DNA from: Budorcas taxicolor
Taxonomy: Eukaryota > Chordata > Mammalia > Artiodactyla > Bovidae
Assembly: GCF_023091745.1 (NCBI RefSeq)
Contig: NC_068924.1
Location: 67,534,832-67,598,831 of the forward strand
Length of the DNA: 64,000 nt
Direction: 5' to 3'
The notes under the pieces were generated by a model. It saw nothing but the letters and a program-made list of their open reading frames with translations, was not told the origin of the DNA and searched no databases. Position numbers and translations under genes: made by a program. Positions 45,291 to 56,307 of the stretch are shown piece after piece (position 1 is the first letter of the stretch; each line of letters begins with the position of its first letter).

Positions 45291-46631
45291 TCTCTTTATT
45301 TTCCTATTTTACAGTCTTGCATTGAGAGCTGTAAGGAACAATATATTGCACAGCCCCACCCTAGGCAAAGTCTTTTCCACTCCATCTGCCAACCCAAATG
45401 TTAAATTGTAGAAACAACTATACAATGGCCCTCTTGGTAGCCAAACTCTAGCAGTGGTTTTTCATCAAAATACAAACTATTACTGTCCAATGCAGGAGGC
45501 ATCTGGTATTCAGTCTGGAAAAGCAGAGCTCCAAAACAGTGAGAACAAAAAAGAGAGCTGAAAATTAATGCCAGAATATCATATTTCACTGTTTCATTTG
45601 AAAAGTGAAATCACCAGGAACCAAGTAGGTCCTCAGCCTAGAAAAGACTTTGTGAAGGCTTCATAGAGCCATGGTCTGCAAGAGCAGTTCATTTGCAGGC
45701 CCTTTGAGCCCTGAACTGCACTGTACAGCTGTAACAAATGCTGAAATCCTCTTAAATCATGGGCAGTGGTATCAGTTAGAGAAGAACAATCTGTCCTGGC
45801 CTCAGTCTCCATCTCTGCTACTCCCTGCCGACTGCCTATTTGAAGGGACTAACCTGCATATTCCCAGAAGATGCGGGTCTGACTCTGCTCATGACCTAAC
45901 AATTCTGCTATAGGATGTGGGCACCACAAACTAATGGTTCATGTCAAGGCAGATGTGAGCCAAGAATTATATTGATATTGAAAACTCAATCTTATTACTG
46001 ACCGTCAATATTTTAGAAATTACCAAATACAATGGAAAAATGATCAATGAGAAGACTTGAATTAGAGTTCCAAATCTGGTATGCTAATTTATATCACTGA
46101 AAGAGAGAGTTTTTTTATCATTATATTTTTTGTAGCATAAAAATATGTCTGTAAAGCTTAATTAATATAGTTGATTTTAGATCAAAAATTTATATTGTGT
46201 GTTTTAGACGTTAATAACATGCAAGGACACAATATTTATAATTAAATGATAGAATCTTTATATCTTTAATGTTGAAACTCAATTTTTAAAAATTCATTAA
46301 AATTTTTTATAATTATCATAGTGTTTTCTTTTATAACAAAGGTGGCTTGCTGTTATAAAGAATCCATAAGAAAGCATAAAAGGCATAATTAAAATGGATT
46401 TCAATGCCTCACTAAACTTTAAATTTTCTTCATGTTAGTTTCACAATCTATGAAATTTTAGAAGCATTAAATAATTCATTTATGCATTTTTTATTAATTT
46501 AGTCATTTGCCAAACTTTTGAATGTTCATCATGTGCTAGGACCAATATGAATCTAAATAATATTATTTCTTTGATGAAAGCTACACTGGCAACTTTGACA
46601 AAAGAAAGCTGATAGCACAAAAGCAGAGGCT
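45291..46631. other. Unassigned DNA
   Basis: About 1.3 kb. The part at 45300-45920 is less AT-rich than its surroundings and carries an 80-codon frame (45671-45913, +) and a 62-codon minus frame (45401-45589), neither with a recognised motif. The rest is AT-rich. Confidence 0.5.
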
Positions 46632-46842
46632 AAGGTGAGGTGAAGTCGCTCAGTCGTGTCCGACTCTTTGGGACCCCGTGGACTCTAACCTACTAGGCTT
46701 CTCCATCCATGGGATTCTCCAGGCAAGAATACTGGAGTGGATTGCCATTTCCTTCTCCAGGGGATCTTCCTGACCCAGGGATCGAACCCGGATCTCCTGT
46801 ATTGGAGGCAGACGCTTTAACCTCTGAGCCACCAGGGAAGCT
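46632..46842 (-). mobile_element. Bov-tA SINE, complete
   Basis: Little-diverged reverse complement: aggtgaagtcgctcagtcg, ggattgccatttccttctcc, gggatcgaacccggatctcc and ctgagccaccagggaagc. It is followed by a TA/TG-rich run (tatatatatgtacatatata). Confidence 0.96.
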
Positions 46843-47069
46843 ATATATATGTACATATATATACATGTAAAATTTAAAATTAAAAATAAGACACACAGAA
46901 CGTAATAAACAAATAATTTAGTTCAAGCAAAGTATTAACATGTCACTACATTGTGAGTGTAAACTTTCATATAAAAATGTGTTCAAATGGTTATTAGCCT
47001 TGCATCAAGTGAATGTAGTTGTGTAAGACAAGGAATAGCATTTAATTAGAATCAACTCAGTAGCACGGA
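46843..47069. other. Unassigned DNA
   Basis: No feature beyond the AT-rich tract adjoining the SINE. Confidence 0.4.
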
Positions 47070-47195
47070 GTTTATTTTTCCCAATTTGCTAAGTTTCAGA
47101 GAACTTAATAATTTGCTCAAAGTCTCAGAGCCTCAAAGGAGGCTCAACTAGCATGAAAAACCTAATAATTCAGACTTTGAAGCCTCTGTCCTATG
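47070..47195 (-). mobile_element. MIR SINE
   Basis: Reverse-complement MIR: tttcagagaacttaataatt, tgctcaaagtctcagagcc and attcagactttgaagcctc. Confidence 0.55.
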
Positions 47196-47647
47196 GGCAC
47201 TTTGGGTATTTAAAAGGAAGAAGAAAATTCTTTGGTATTTGTTATTATCAGAAGAATTCACTTCCATAGAATGTCTTTCCCTCTGACATTGTCAGATAAA
47301 AGAAGCCCTATCGTAAAGTTTTATAATGTCAATAATAACAAGAGTATTTAAAAATCTCTTATGGTTGAAAATGGGAATGGTTGTCAATGTGAACACTTGT
47401 CCTTCTGCTGCATTTATGGGTTCAATGTAAAAGGTTTCTTTTAATTTCTAATTGAACTTCTCCTCTGACCTCTGGCCTCTTCTATTTCCATCTCTCTTTT
47501 ACCTTCTAATTTTCAAATAAATTTAGAATATAAAAACCCTGCAAAAGTATTGTGAGTTCCTGCAAACACCTCACTCAGTTTGTCCTAACGTTACCATCTT
47601 AAATAATTGTGAAAAAATAATCAAAACCAGGAAAGTAACATTGTGTT
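47196..47647. other. Unassigned DNA
   Basis: No gene or element recognised. Confidence 0.45.
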
Positions 47648-47683
47648 TGTGCTCACTTGCTTAGTCCTGTTTGACTCTTTGGT
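47648..47683 (-). mobile_element. Bov-tA/BovB tail fragment
   Basis: About 35 bp (gtgctcacttgcttagtcc, then tgtttgactcttt) matching the tail end of a reverse-complement SINE, cut short before the adjacent BovB. Confidence 0.65.
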
Positions 47684-47690
47684 ACAATAC

Positions 47691-47955
47691 TCAGTTCAGT
47701 CGCTCAGTCGTGTGTGACTCTTTACCACCCCATGGACTATAGCATACCAGGCTTCCCTGTTCATCACCAACTCCCAGAGCTTACTCAAACTCACGTCCAT
47801 TGAGTTGGTGATGCCATCCAACCATCTCATCCTCTGTCATCCCCTTCTCCTCCCGCCTTCAATCTTTCCCAGCATCAGGGTCTTTTCAGATGAGTCAGCT
47901 CTTCACATCAGGTAGCCAAAATATTGGAGTTTTAACTTTAGCATCATTCCTTCCA
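47691..47955 (-). mobile_element. BovB 3' end
   Basis: tcagttcagtcgctcagtcg at the 3' end, then catcaccaactcccagagc and tcctcccgccttcaatc, stopping at cattccttccaa. About 265 bp, 5'-truncated directly into a minisatellite. Confidence 0.93.
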
Positions 47956-48078
47956 ATTAATACTATTCACTGCTAAATAATACTAAACTAAGCTAAACAA
48001 TACTAAAGTAACCTATACTATTCACTGCTGAACTATACTATTCACTGCTGAACAATACTATTCACTGCTAAACTACAG
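47956..48078. repeat. Minisatellite, period about 20 bp
   Basis: About six imperfect units of the type actattcactgctgaacaat, the first ones more diverged (tactaaactaagctaaac). It lies exactly between the broken end of a BovB and the TSD of a Bov-tA (ctaaactacag). Head-to-tail units without spacers, so not a CRISPR array. Confidence 0.85.
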
Positions 48079-48293
48079 GGCTTTCCTGTTGGTTCAACTG
48101 GTAAAAAAAAAAAATCTGTCTGCAATGCAGGAAATCTGGGTTCAATCCCTGGGTTGGGAAGATCCCCTGTATAAGGGAATGGCAACACTCTCCAGTATTC
48201 TTGCCTGGAAAATTCCATGGACAGAGGAGCCTGGAGGGCTACAGTTCATGGAGTCTCAAAGAGTCAGACACAACTGAGCAACTAACGTTTTCA
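48079..48293 (+). mobile_element. Bov-tA SINE with 11-bp TSD
   Basis: Head (ggctttcctgttggttcaac), a 12-A run inside the head (ggtaaaaaaaaaaaatctg), B-box region ggttcaatccctggg and the complete body. Perfect direct repeats ctaaactacag at 48068-48078 and 48294-48304. Confidence 0.95.
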
Positions 48294-48304
48294 CTAAACT
48301 ACAG

Positions 48305-48486
48305 AGCTTACTCAAAATTCAGTATTTTTCCCTGTCATTTTTCACTGTTGTTTCAGGATTCCACATTGCATTTAGTTCTTACGTCTTCTCTGTCTACTTC
48401 AATCTGTGTCAATTCTTTAGCTTACCTTGTCTCTCACAACCTTGATGTTTTGAAAATTGCTGATCAGTTATTTTGTAGTTTATGTA
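48305..48486. other. Short spacer
   Basis: Nothing recognised. Confidence 0.4.
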
Positions 48487-48738
48487 TTCAGTCGCTATTT
48501 TGTGTCTGACTCTTCGTGACCCTATGGACTATAGCACACAAGGCTTCCCTGTCCTTCATTATCTCCTGGAGTTTGCTCAAATTCATGTCCATGAGGCAGT
48601 GATGCTATCTAACTGTCTCATTTTTTTGCTGCCATCTTCTCCTTTTGCCCTCAGTTTTTTCCCAACATCAGGGTCTTTTCCAGTGAGTTGGTTCTTTGCA
48701 TCAGGTGGCCAAAGTATTAGAGCTTCAGCTTCAGCATC
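48487..48738 (-). mobile_element. BovB 3' end, diverged
   Basis: attcagtcgctattttgtg, gtccttcattatctcctgg, tccatgaggcagtgatgc and tcaggtggccaaagtattag, in order. The terminal tandem tail is lost. Confidence 0.9.
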
Positions 48739-49019
48739 ACCATAATTTGTGTTTTTCTGACATTTTTTCATGATTAAACCACATTACACATTCGAACAAG
48801 AATATCAAAGATAGGATTTTTTGTCCTTCTCAGTACATCTTATCAGATATGATATTACTATTTATGTTGTTAAACTTGATCATTTGGTTAAGCTATTATC
48901 TTCCTGGTTCCTCCACTGAAAGCTTCTATTTTCCTTTTATTATTAATAAATATATTGAGGAAAGATACTTTGAGACTGTATAAACGTCTTGTTTTTCCTC
49001 AAAATCTTAACTTCATCTC
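48739..49019. other. Unassigned AT-rich DNA
   Basis: No feature recognised. Confidence 0.4.
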
Positions 49020-49182
49020 TATGCACGTGCATGACATGGGACAAATTACTTAAATTATTTGCCTCAGTTTCCACATATTTAAATTAGACATAGTAATTAT
49101 TTCTTTTGTATAGACTTTTATAAGTAGCAAAACATTCATGTAAAGAACTAGGGTACAGTAGGTATTTAATAAATTATTTTAA
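49020..49182 (+). mobile_element. MIR SINE
   Basis: Good MIR match: gggacaaattacttaaatta, tgcctcagtttccacat, ttcatgtaaagaactagg and ggtatttaataaatta. Confidence 0.75.
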
Positions 49183-49231
49183 AAATATAAATATTGCAGA
49201 AGTTAGAGGATGAAAAAGAGTTATGAATGTC

Positions 49232-49300
49232 AATGTATGGCAAAACCAATACAGTATTATAAAGTAAAATAAAGTAAAAATAAAAATTAAAAAAAAAGAA
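49232..49300 (+). mobile_element. L1-BT 3' tip
   Basis: Only the last 60 bp of a bovine L1 (atgtatggcaaaaccaatac, agtattataaagtaaaataa) plus an A-rich tail. Confidence 0.85.
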
Positions 49301-50650
49301 AAAGGAGTATCAAAATTCCAATAAAGGAATACAAAAATAGGCAGTATAAATCATGTCATACTTTAAAGTCTGAAAGAAATCTGAAATGGTGGAAAACAGG
49401 GACAGTGGAGAATAAAAATGTTAGAAGATATATATGTGAGTTTCTTATAGCAGCATTAAGGATTTGAGTCTGTCTGAAGACCATATTGTATTCTAAGCAA
49501 ATATAAAGGATCCTAAGAATGGCCTCTTAATATTTTTAAATGGAGCAGTAACATGGTCTGATATATGTAAGGCAAGTGCAGAGAAAAAGAGAGTGAGCCA
49601 GGCAATCAGGCAAGAAAAGGGAAATTTATTGCAGGGAAAATAGAGGGTGACTGGCCCTTAAGGAGAGCAAGGGTGCTCCCTTTCTGATGGGGTCTTTCTT
49701 ACACCCCACCAATGAAAAATTCTCCGAAGGGATGGTTAATTTTAGCCTGTGGTTGAGTCCTATGGTCGTGTAGCCAGAGATCTGGACTCCGGTGGTCTCA
49801 CAGCTTTGAGAAGGTAGGCACCAGTGAGAACACAGAAATTGTTGTTTTGGGCAATTTGGACAATTGCCCAAATAGTGGTTAGGGCAATTTGGTCAGTCTC
49901 AGATCCCTGTGATTTTATTCTTTGTTTTCGAGGTCAACATAATGAACCATCTAAACAATGAGACCTTATGTGGGCCCTACCAATATTGAGTTTAAAGGTA
50001 GTCTGTGATCTAGGTAATATTTTGGAGGTGCAAGAGTAGATCTGGTGAGACCAGTTAGGAAATTAAAAGAGTGGAGGTTGACAGGGATGATTACAATAGA
50101 GATAGAAGCATAAAACAGAACTAATCACTGCCCTTTACATCCCTTTCTCTCAACATTTTCTGCTTTTCAGAAAAGTATCAGCCATTTGCCTACACTGGCC
50201 AACTAGGTGTTACCCTAGTATAATACTTTCTGAATATAAAATATGTATGGTCAGATTTCTAAATGTTGCCTCCATAGCAACACCATGGCTTATGTACTTT
50301 TATTATACTGATGCTACAAACAAGAAAACTGAAGTTCAAGAAGAAAAAGCCCAATCTCTTCCCAACAAAACCAGTCTAATTGACCACTAAATTTTGTTCA
50401 CTTTGTATCCTAAATGTTTCTTAAATAGTATCTCCTTCCTTCTTCTCCACTGCCAATAGCTTGGCTTAGGTTTCTCCAGTACATATGTCAACTTCATTTG
50501 AACTGGTGGATAGCCTCTGGCATTGCCACTTCTCCATGTATTCCACATTTGCCACAGAATGATGACCCTAAACATCAAATCTGGTTATCTTCCTCCCCTG
50601 CTGCTATTCCATTGCTCACAGGATAAAGAGCAATCTTTTTTAGTACTAAA
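49301..50650. other. Mostly unassigned; possible LTR and old repeat
   Basis: 49590-50090 (gggaaatttattgcagggaa; gatggggtctttcttacacc; gtctgtgatctaggtaat) has an LTR-like feel but could not be assigned. 50540-50650 (gccacagaatgatgacccta; cattgctcacaggataaag) recalls a common ancient mammalian repeat, which may resume at about 53446. No gene. Confidence 0.4.
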
Positions 50651-50759
50651 GAATTTACTTTCTTTCAATTGTTATGTGAATATTGATGAATCCTTGCATC
50701 CTTGAGATAAAGCCCACTTGGTTATGATGTATGATATTTTTAATATGTTGCTGGATTCT

Positions 50760-53131
50760 GAAAGATAACAACTATATGATTATCTCAATAGATGCAGAGA
50801 AGGCCTTTGACAAAATTCAACATCCATTTGTGATAAAAACCCTTCAGAAAGCAGGCATAGAAGAAAAATACATCAACATAATAAAAGCCAGATATGATAA
50901 ACCAACAGCAAACAGTACCCTCAATGGTGAAAAACTGAAAGCATTTCCCCCTAAAATCAGAAACAAAACAAGGATGCCCACTCTCACCACTACTAGTCAA
51001 CATAGTTTTGGAAGTTTTAGTCATAGCAATCAGAGAAGAAAAAGGAAAAAGTAATCCATATTGGAAAAGAAGAAGTAAAACTCTCACTGTTTGCAGATGA
51101 TATGATCCTCTACATAGAAAACCCTATACTCCAACAGAAAATTTCTAGAGTTAATCAATGAATATAGTAAAGTTGCAGGATATAAAATTAACACACAGAA
51201 ATCCTTTGCATTCCTATACACTAACAATGAGAAAACAGAAAGAGAAATTAAGGAAACAATTCCATTCAGCATTACAATGAAAAAAATAAAATACTTAGGA
51301 ATAAATCTACCTAAAGAAATAAAAGACCTATATATAGAAAAATATAAAACACTGATGAAAGAAATCAAAGATGACACAAATAGATGGAGAAATATACCAC
51401 ACTCGTGGATTGGAAGAATCAATATAATGAAAATGGGTATACTACACAAAACAATCTATAGATTCAATGCAATCCCTATCAAGCTAACAAAGGTATTTTT
51501 CAGAGAACTAGAACAAATAATCTCATAATTTGTATAGAAATACAAAACACCTTGAATAGCCAAAGCAATCTTGAGAAAGAAGAATGGAACTGGAGGAATC
51601 AACCTGCCTGACCTCAGGCTCTACTACAAAGCCACAGTCATCAAGACAGTATGGTACTGGCACAAAAACAGAAATATAGATCAATGGAACAAAATAGAAA
51701 GCCTGGAGATAAACCCACACACCTATGGACACCTTATCTTTGACAAAGGAGGCAAGAATATATAATGCAGAAAACTTCCTTGGTGGCGCAGATGGTAAAA
51801 CGTCTGCCTACAATGTGGGAGACCCAGGTTCGATCCCTGGGTCAGGAAGATCCCCTGCAGAAGGAAATGGCAACCCATTCTAGTACTCTCACCTGGAAAA
51901 TCCCATGGATGGAGGAGTCTCATAGGCTACAGTCCATGGGGTCACAGAGAGTCGGACACGACTGAGCGACTTCATTTTCACTTTCACTTTCACTTTCACT
52001 TTAACAAGCGGTGCTGGGAAAACTAGTCAACCACTTGTCAAAGAATGAAACTAGAACATTTTCTAACACCATACACAAAAATAAACTCAAAATGGAATAA
52101 AGATCTAAACATAAGACCAGAAACTATAAAACTCCTAGGGGAAAACATAGGCACAACACTCTCTAACATAAATCATAGCAGTATCCTCTATGACCTACCT
52201 CCCAGAGTAATGGAAATAAAAGCAAAAATAAACAAATGGGTCCTAATTAAACATAAAAGCTTTTGCACAATGAAGGAAACTATAAGCAAGGTTAAAAGAC
52301 AGCCTTCAGAATGGGAGGAAATAATAATAAATGAAGCAACTGACAAATAATTAATCTCAAAAATATACAACCACTCCTGTAGCTCAATTCCAGAAAAATA
52401 AGTGACCCAATCAAAAAATGCACCAAAGAACTAAACAGAGATTTCTCCAAAGAAGGCATACAGATGGCTAACAAACACACGAAAAGATGCTCAACATCAC
52501 TCATTATAAGAGAAATTCAGATCAGAACCACAATGAGGTACTGTCTCATGCTTTTCAGAATGGCTGCTATCAAAAAGCCTACAAACAATAAATGCTGGAG
52601 AGGGTGTGGAGAAAAAGGAACCCTCTTACACTGTTGGTGGGAATGCAAACTAGGGCAGCCACTATGGAGAACAGTGTGGAGATTCCTTAAAAAAACTGGA
52701 AATAGAACTGCCATATGACCCAGCAATCCCACTTCTGGGCATACACACAGAGGAAACCAGAATTGAAAGAGACATGCGTACACCAGTGTTCATCACAGCG
52801 CTGATTACAATAGCCAGGGCATGGAAGCAACCTAGATGTCCATAGTCAGTCAAGAAAGCTGTGGTACAGATATGCAATGGAATATTACTCAGCTATTAAA
52901 AAGAATGCATTTGAATCGGTTCTAATGAGGTGGATGAAACTGGAGTCTATTATAAAGAGGAAAGTAAGTCAGAAAGAAAAACACCAATACAGTATATTAA
53001 TGCATATATATGGAATTTATAAAGATGGTAATGATGACCCTATATGTGAGACAGCAAAAGAGACACAGATGAAAAGAACAGACTTTTGGACCTGTGGGAG
53101 AAGGCGAGGGTGGGATAATTTGAGAGAATAG
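50760..53131 (+). pseudogene. L1 ORF2 relic (RT to C-terminal zinc knuckle)
   Basis: ORF2 encodes endonuclease and reverse transcriptase; here only the part from the RT palm onward is present, in several frames. Seen in order: MIISIDAEKAFDKIQHPF (RT motif A) at about 50776; a frame change; the active-site FADD codons at 51090-51101; KKIKYLGINLPKEIKDLYIE (51277-51528); GGINLPDLRLYYKATVIKTV (51571-51765); the nested SINE; a segment up to 52350; a Cys/His knuckle with spacing C-x3-C-x7-H-x4-C in the frame 52464-52718; and the C-terminal EYYSAIKKNAFESVLMRWMK (52877-53131). Stops and frameshifts between these blocks, plus loss of the endonuclease, make it non-functional. Confidence 0.9.
51773..52003 (+). 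mobile_element. Bov-tA SINE nested in L1-BT
   Basis: Complete and little-diverged: cttccttggtggcgcagatg, ggttcgatccctgggtcagg, the full body, and a tail of four to five cacttt/cattttt-type hexamers. About 12 bp of the L1 target (gacaatctcttt in the consensus) appear to be missing at the site. Confidence 0.95.
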
Positions 53132-53375
53132 CATTGAAACATGTATATTATCATATGTGAAATAGATTGTCAGTCCAGGTTTGATGCATGAGATAGGATG
53201 CTCAGGGCTGGTGCACTGGGATTACCCTGAGGTATGGGATGGGGAGGGAGATGAGAGGGAGGGTCAGGATGGGGAACACATGTACACGCATGGCTGATTC
53301 ATGTGAATGTATGGCAAAAAACCACCACAATATTGTAAAGTAATTAGCCACCAATTAAAATTTAAAAAAAAAAAG

Positions 53376-53445
53376 GATTTACTCTCATTTCCTCTTCAGC
53401 TTAATCTATTGATTTACTCTCATTTCCTCTTCAGCTTAATCTATT
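53376..53445. repeat. Perfect 35-bp tandem duplication
   Basis: Two identical 35-bp copies (53376-53410 and 53411-53445), each starting gatttactctcatttcc and ending cagcttaatctatt, directly behind the L1 poly(A). The first copy begins within the presumed TSD of the L1. Confidence 0.97.
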
Positions 53446-53486
53446 AGCAGCCTCACCCCCAACTTCTGTTTTTATCCTCATTTGTA

Positions 53487-53685
53487 AGTAAAGTCACTCA
53501 GTCGTATCTGACTCTTTGTGACCCCGTGGACTGCAGCCCATCAGGCTCCTCAGTCCATGGGATTCTCCAGACAAGAATACTGGAGTGGGTTGCCATTTCC
53601 TTCTCCAGGGATCTTCCCGGCCCAGGGATCGAACCCGGGTCTCCCGCATTGGAGGCAGACGCTTTAACCTCTGAGCCACCATTCC
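53487..53685 (-). mobile_element. Bov-tA SINE
   Basis: Reverse complement: aagtcactcagtcgtatctg, gtgggttgccatttccttc, gggatcgaacccgggtctcc and acctctgagccaccattcc. Little diverged; the last bases of the head are lost. Confidence 0.95.
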
Positions 53686-54335
53686 TCCCCCTTTATTACT
53701 TTTTCCACCAAACAATTGTATTGATAATGACTTGCAGTACCACACCATACTCTCAACTGGTGGTATTTCTGCTTGCCAGTGGTGACTGCAGCCATGAAAT
53801 TAAAAGATGCTTACTCCTTAGAAGAAAAGTTATGACCAACCTAGATAGCATATTCAAAAGCGGAGACATTACTTTGCCGACTAAGGTCCGTCTAGTCAAG
53901 GCTATGGTTTTTCCAGTAGTCATGTATGGATGTGAGAGTTGGACTGTGAAGAAGGCTGAGCGCTCAAGAATTGATGCTTTTGAACTGTGGTGTTGGAGAA
54001 GACTCTTGAGAGTCCCTTGGACTTCAAGGAGATCTAACCAGTCTATTCTGAAGGAGATCAGCCCTGGGATTTCTTTGGAAAGAATCATGCTAAAGCTGAA
54101 ACTCCAGTACTTTGGCCACTTCATACGAAGAGTTGACTCATTGGAAAAGACTCTGATGCTGAGAGGGATTGAGGGCAGGAGGAGAAGGGAACGACAGAGG
54201 ATGAGAAGGCTGGATGGCATCACGGACTCGATGGACGTGAGTCTGAGTGAACTCTGGGAGTTGGTGATGGACAGGGAGACCTGGAATGCTGCGATTCATG
54301 GGGTCGCAAAGAGTCGGACACGACTGAGTGACTGA
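53526..54335 (+). pseudogene. 269-codon frame: antisense Bov-tA fused to BovB ORF2 C-terminus
   Basis: The longest open frame of the window. Codons 1-53 or so (53526-53685) translate the reverse complement of the Bov-tA, giving a sequence of the SINE-artefact type (SSVHGILQTRILEWVAIS). Codons up to about 83 cover a spacer. From about 53775 it follows the native BovB ORF2 frame without a break for about 186 codons: GDCSHEIKRCLLLRRKVM, MYGCESWTVKKAERSRIDAF, then an Arg-rich stretch and DGITDSMDVS, down to the normal BovB stop. RT and endonuclease are absent. Nothing upstream indicates a promoter or splice site. The frame is best explained by a young BovB tail landing in frame with an open SINE frame. 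Expression is not ruled out. Confidence 0.7.
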
Positions 54336-54346
54336 ACTGAACTGAA
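53773..54346 (+). mobile_element. BovB LINE 3' end, young copy
   Basis: About 570 bp from gtggtgactgcagccatgaa to the tail gactgaactgaactgaa with very few differences from the BovB consensus; the coding frame is intact throughout. Confidence 0.96.
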
Positions 54347-54871
54347 CCCTGTTTCTGACACTTCCTCATCCCATTTTTTCACTTGGGGAAATCTTTCAGT
54401 TGACCAGAGTTTTGTGAAAAATTTTCCTCTTTTGTGAAGCTTCCATTTCTCAAAAGACTGAATTTATGCTTCTTACATATTCCATTATATTTTATATTTA
54501 CTTGCATATATGATTACACTTAATACTATTTATTTCCTATATATTCTTCTAGAGATTCAATTCTTCCTTTAAATGGTAATTTCTTTGATAACAAGTGATA
54601 TCTATCTCATTTATCATTGTATTGTCAATGCCTTATGCAATGTATCTCCTATGATAAGTGCTAATGTATATATATACACACGCTTATATGTATATAATAT
54701 TTAACTGAATATTTCAATTTGTGAATTAAGATGGCCAAATGAATAATTGAAATAAAGATACAAATAAATATTTTCTGTATTTGTTTTTCAATGACAATAT
54801 GAAATGGCACAGTATTAGTGAAGTTAAGAAAATTTCCAGGAACATTGTTATTATAACATACACATCTCTAC
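54347..54871. other. Unassigned AT-rich DNA
   Basis: No gene or element recognised. Confidence 0.45.
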
Positions 54872-54950
54872 AGCAGGCTGAGATCCATGGGGTGTCAAAG
54901 AGTCAGACACAATTGAGCATGCACACTCGCACACAAACATGCATATAAAG
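54872..54950 (+). mobile_element. Bov-tA 3' end fragment
   Basis: Only the last part of the SINE body (gcaggctgagatccatgggg, gtcagacacaattgagcatg) with a CA-rich tail (cacactcgcacacaaacatg). Confidence 0.85.
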
Positions 54951-55959
54951 AAATGTTAATGTTATTAATTAACCAATTAAATTTAATGTACCAATTAAAT
55001 ACATATTTACTTGGCTATCTGTAATACGGTGTACTTTTTGATTTCTTATTCTAATCTAGTTCATGAATCTCTACTATATGTTAGTTAGGCAGCTCCAGTG
55101 ATGACCACCATTAACTTCTTATGCCAGTCTGCATTGTTACATAGATAACTTAAATTTTTCTGTTTTTCATTCTAATGATTTAGGGGAAGACTTTATTGTA
55201 GCTCCAGATTCATGGCTTTCTGTTTTTATTAGGTTCCTTTTTCCAGACACAAGATCCAGAGTATAATCCATCATGTTTATTGGTCTTTAGCCCCAGCACT
55301 TCATAATTTGATTACTAAAAATGCTCTGATTTCCCTGGAACAGGCAGTTTTTTTAATGTGTTCCTTGACTCAATGGACATGAGCATAAAGTGGTGTGAAC
55401 AGGAGGGTAACATGGAGAGACAGCAGGTTTGGCATCAGAAGTAGCAGCATCAGGAGTCTCAGTAGGGGGGGACAGTATTTCCAGGCACTTCCCAGGCATC
55501 ATGTCATGAGTCCAACCTGTTCTGGTCTCTTCTGCCTAGGGAGGCTGGTTCTTGATTAATACCAAGTCAAGTGTTTTGTCCTTGCAAGGTTTTACTTAGC
55601 AAGCCTGAGGTTAAAGATGAGTTTTCCTTTTATCGGTGAATATTTTATCCCCCATTTATAGATGGAGCACCTTTTTCCCCACCAGGAAATCCCAGTATGC
55701 TAAATCTCTTTTGATTTAACAGTTGTCTATTAAAAAGGATTAGATAAACACAATGAATTATAGACGAAGGTAAAATAATTTACGCTCAGTGTCCGTGCCT
55801 GAGCCAAATTGAGTTCCTGATGTAGAGTGGGGTTTTTAATGTGCAAATAATTGTATTTGTTTATCAAGCCATGAGGATATGTCCCAGTATTGTGATCTTT
55901 ATAGCAACGATATAAGCTAGAAAGAGTAGTTATATGGTACACATAAGAAGGAGTCCAGA
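54951..55959. other. Unassigned DNA
   Basis: About 1 kb. 55380-55700 is less AT-rich (ccaggcacttcccaggcatc; cttgcaaggttttacttagc) and may be an old LTR or unique sequence; I cannot assign it. Confidence 0.45.
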
Positions 55960-56110
55960 AGTCAGGATATTGGGTTTATGGCTAATGCCACCTCTGACTA
56001 TGTAACCTTGGCCAGCTCACTCAAATGATCTGAGCCTCAATTGCCTTGGAAATAGTCAGCTATGTTCCTGTTGCTAATAACATACAGATGCAGTTTATCT
56101 TTGATGATGA
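55960..56110 (+). mobile_element. MIR SINE
   Basis: Clear MIR core: ggctaatgccacctctgac, tatgtaaccttggccagctc and ctgagcctcaattgccttgg. Confidence 0.75.
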
Positions 56111-56307
56111 GAGCTTATTATAAGGCTGTGTGATGAAATGACATGATACAGAAAATTATCATTTTAGCCCTAATCCTGGAACTCCAAAACTAGAATGATG
56201 CAGTTAAAAGTAAAGTAGAAAATTAAGCATCATATAAGATAAAGCCAGATGTAGTATTTCATACTCTCCATATGAACCTATTATTGTTATGGTCAAGATA
56301 TATCATA
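56111..56307. other. Spacer without features
   Basis: Nothing recognised. Confidence 0.4.

Larger units (their letters stand above)
50667..53374 (+). mobile_element. L1-BT LINE with 5' inversion
   Basis: Bovine-type L1, 2.7 kb including a nested Bov-tA. The first about 90 bp (50667-50759) are in reverse orientation and match the ORF2 segment lying immediately upstream of the start of the direct part at 50760. That is the hallmark of twin priming. The 3' UTR (ggatggggaacacatgtac; cacaatattgtaaagtaat) and poly(A) end at 53374. Imperfect 16-17-bp repeats (gaatttactttctttc at 50651, ggatttactctcatttc at 53375) look like the TSD. Confidence 0.93.

Noticed and set aside
47956..48078. CRISPR-like array
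   Set aside because: Imperfect units are contiguous without spacers, and the genome is vertebrate.
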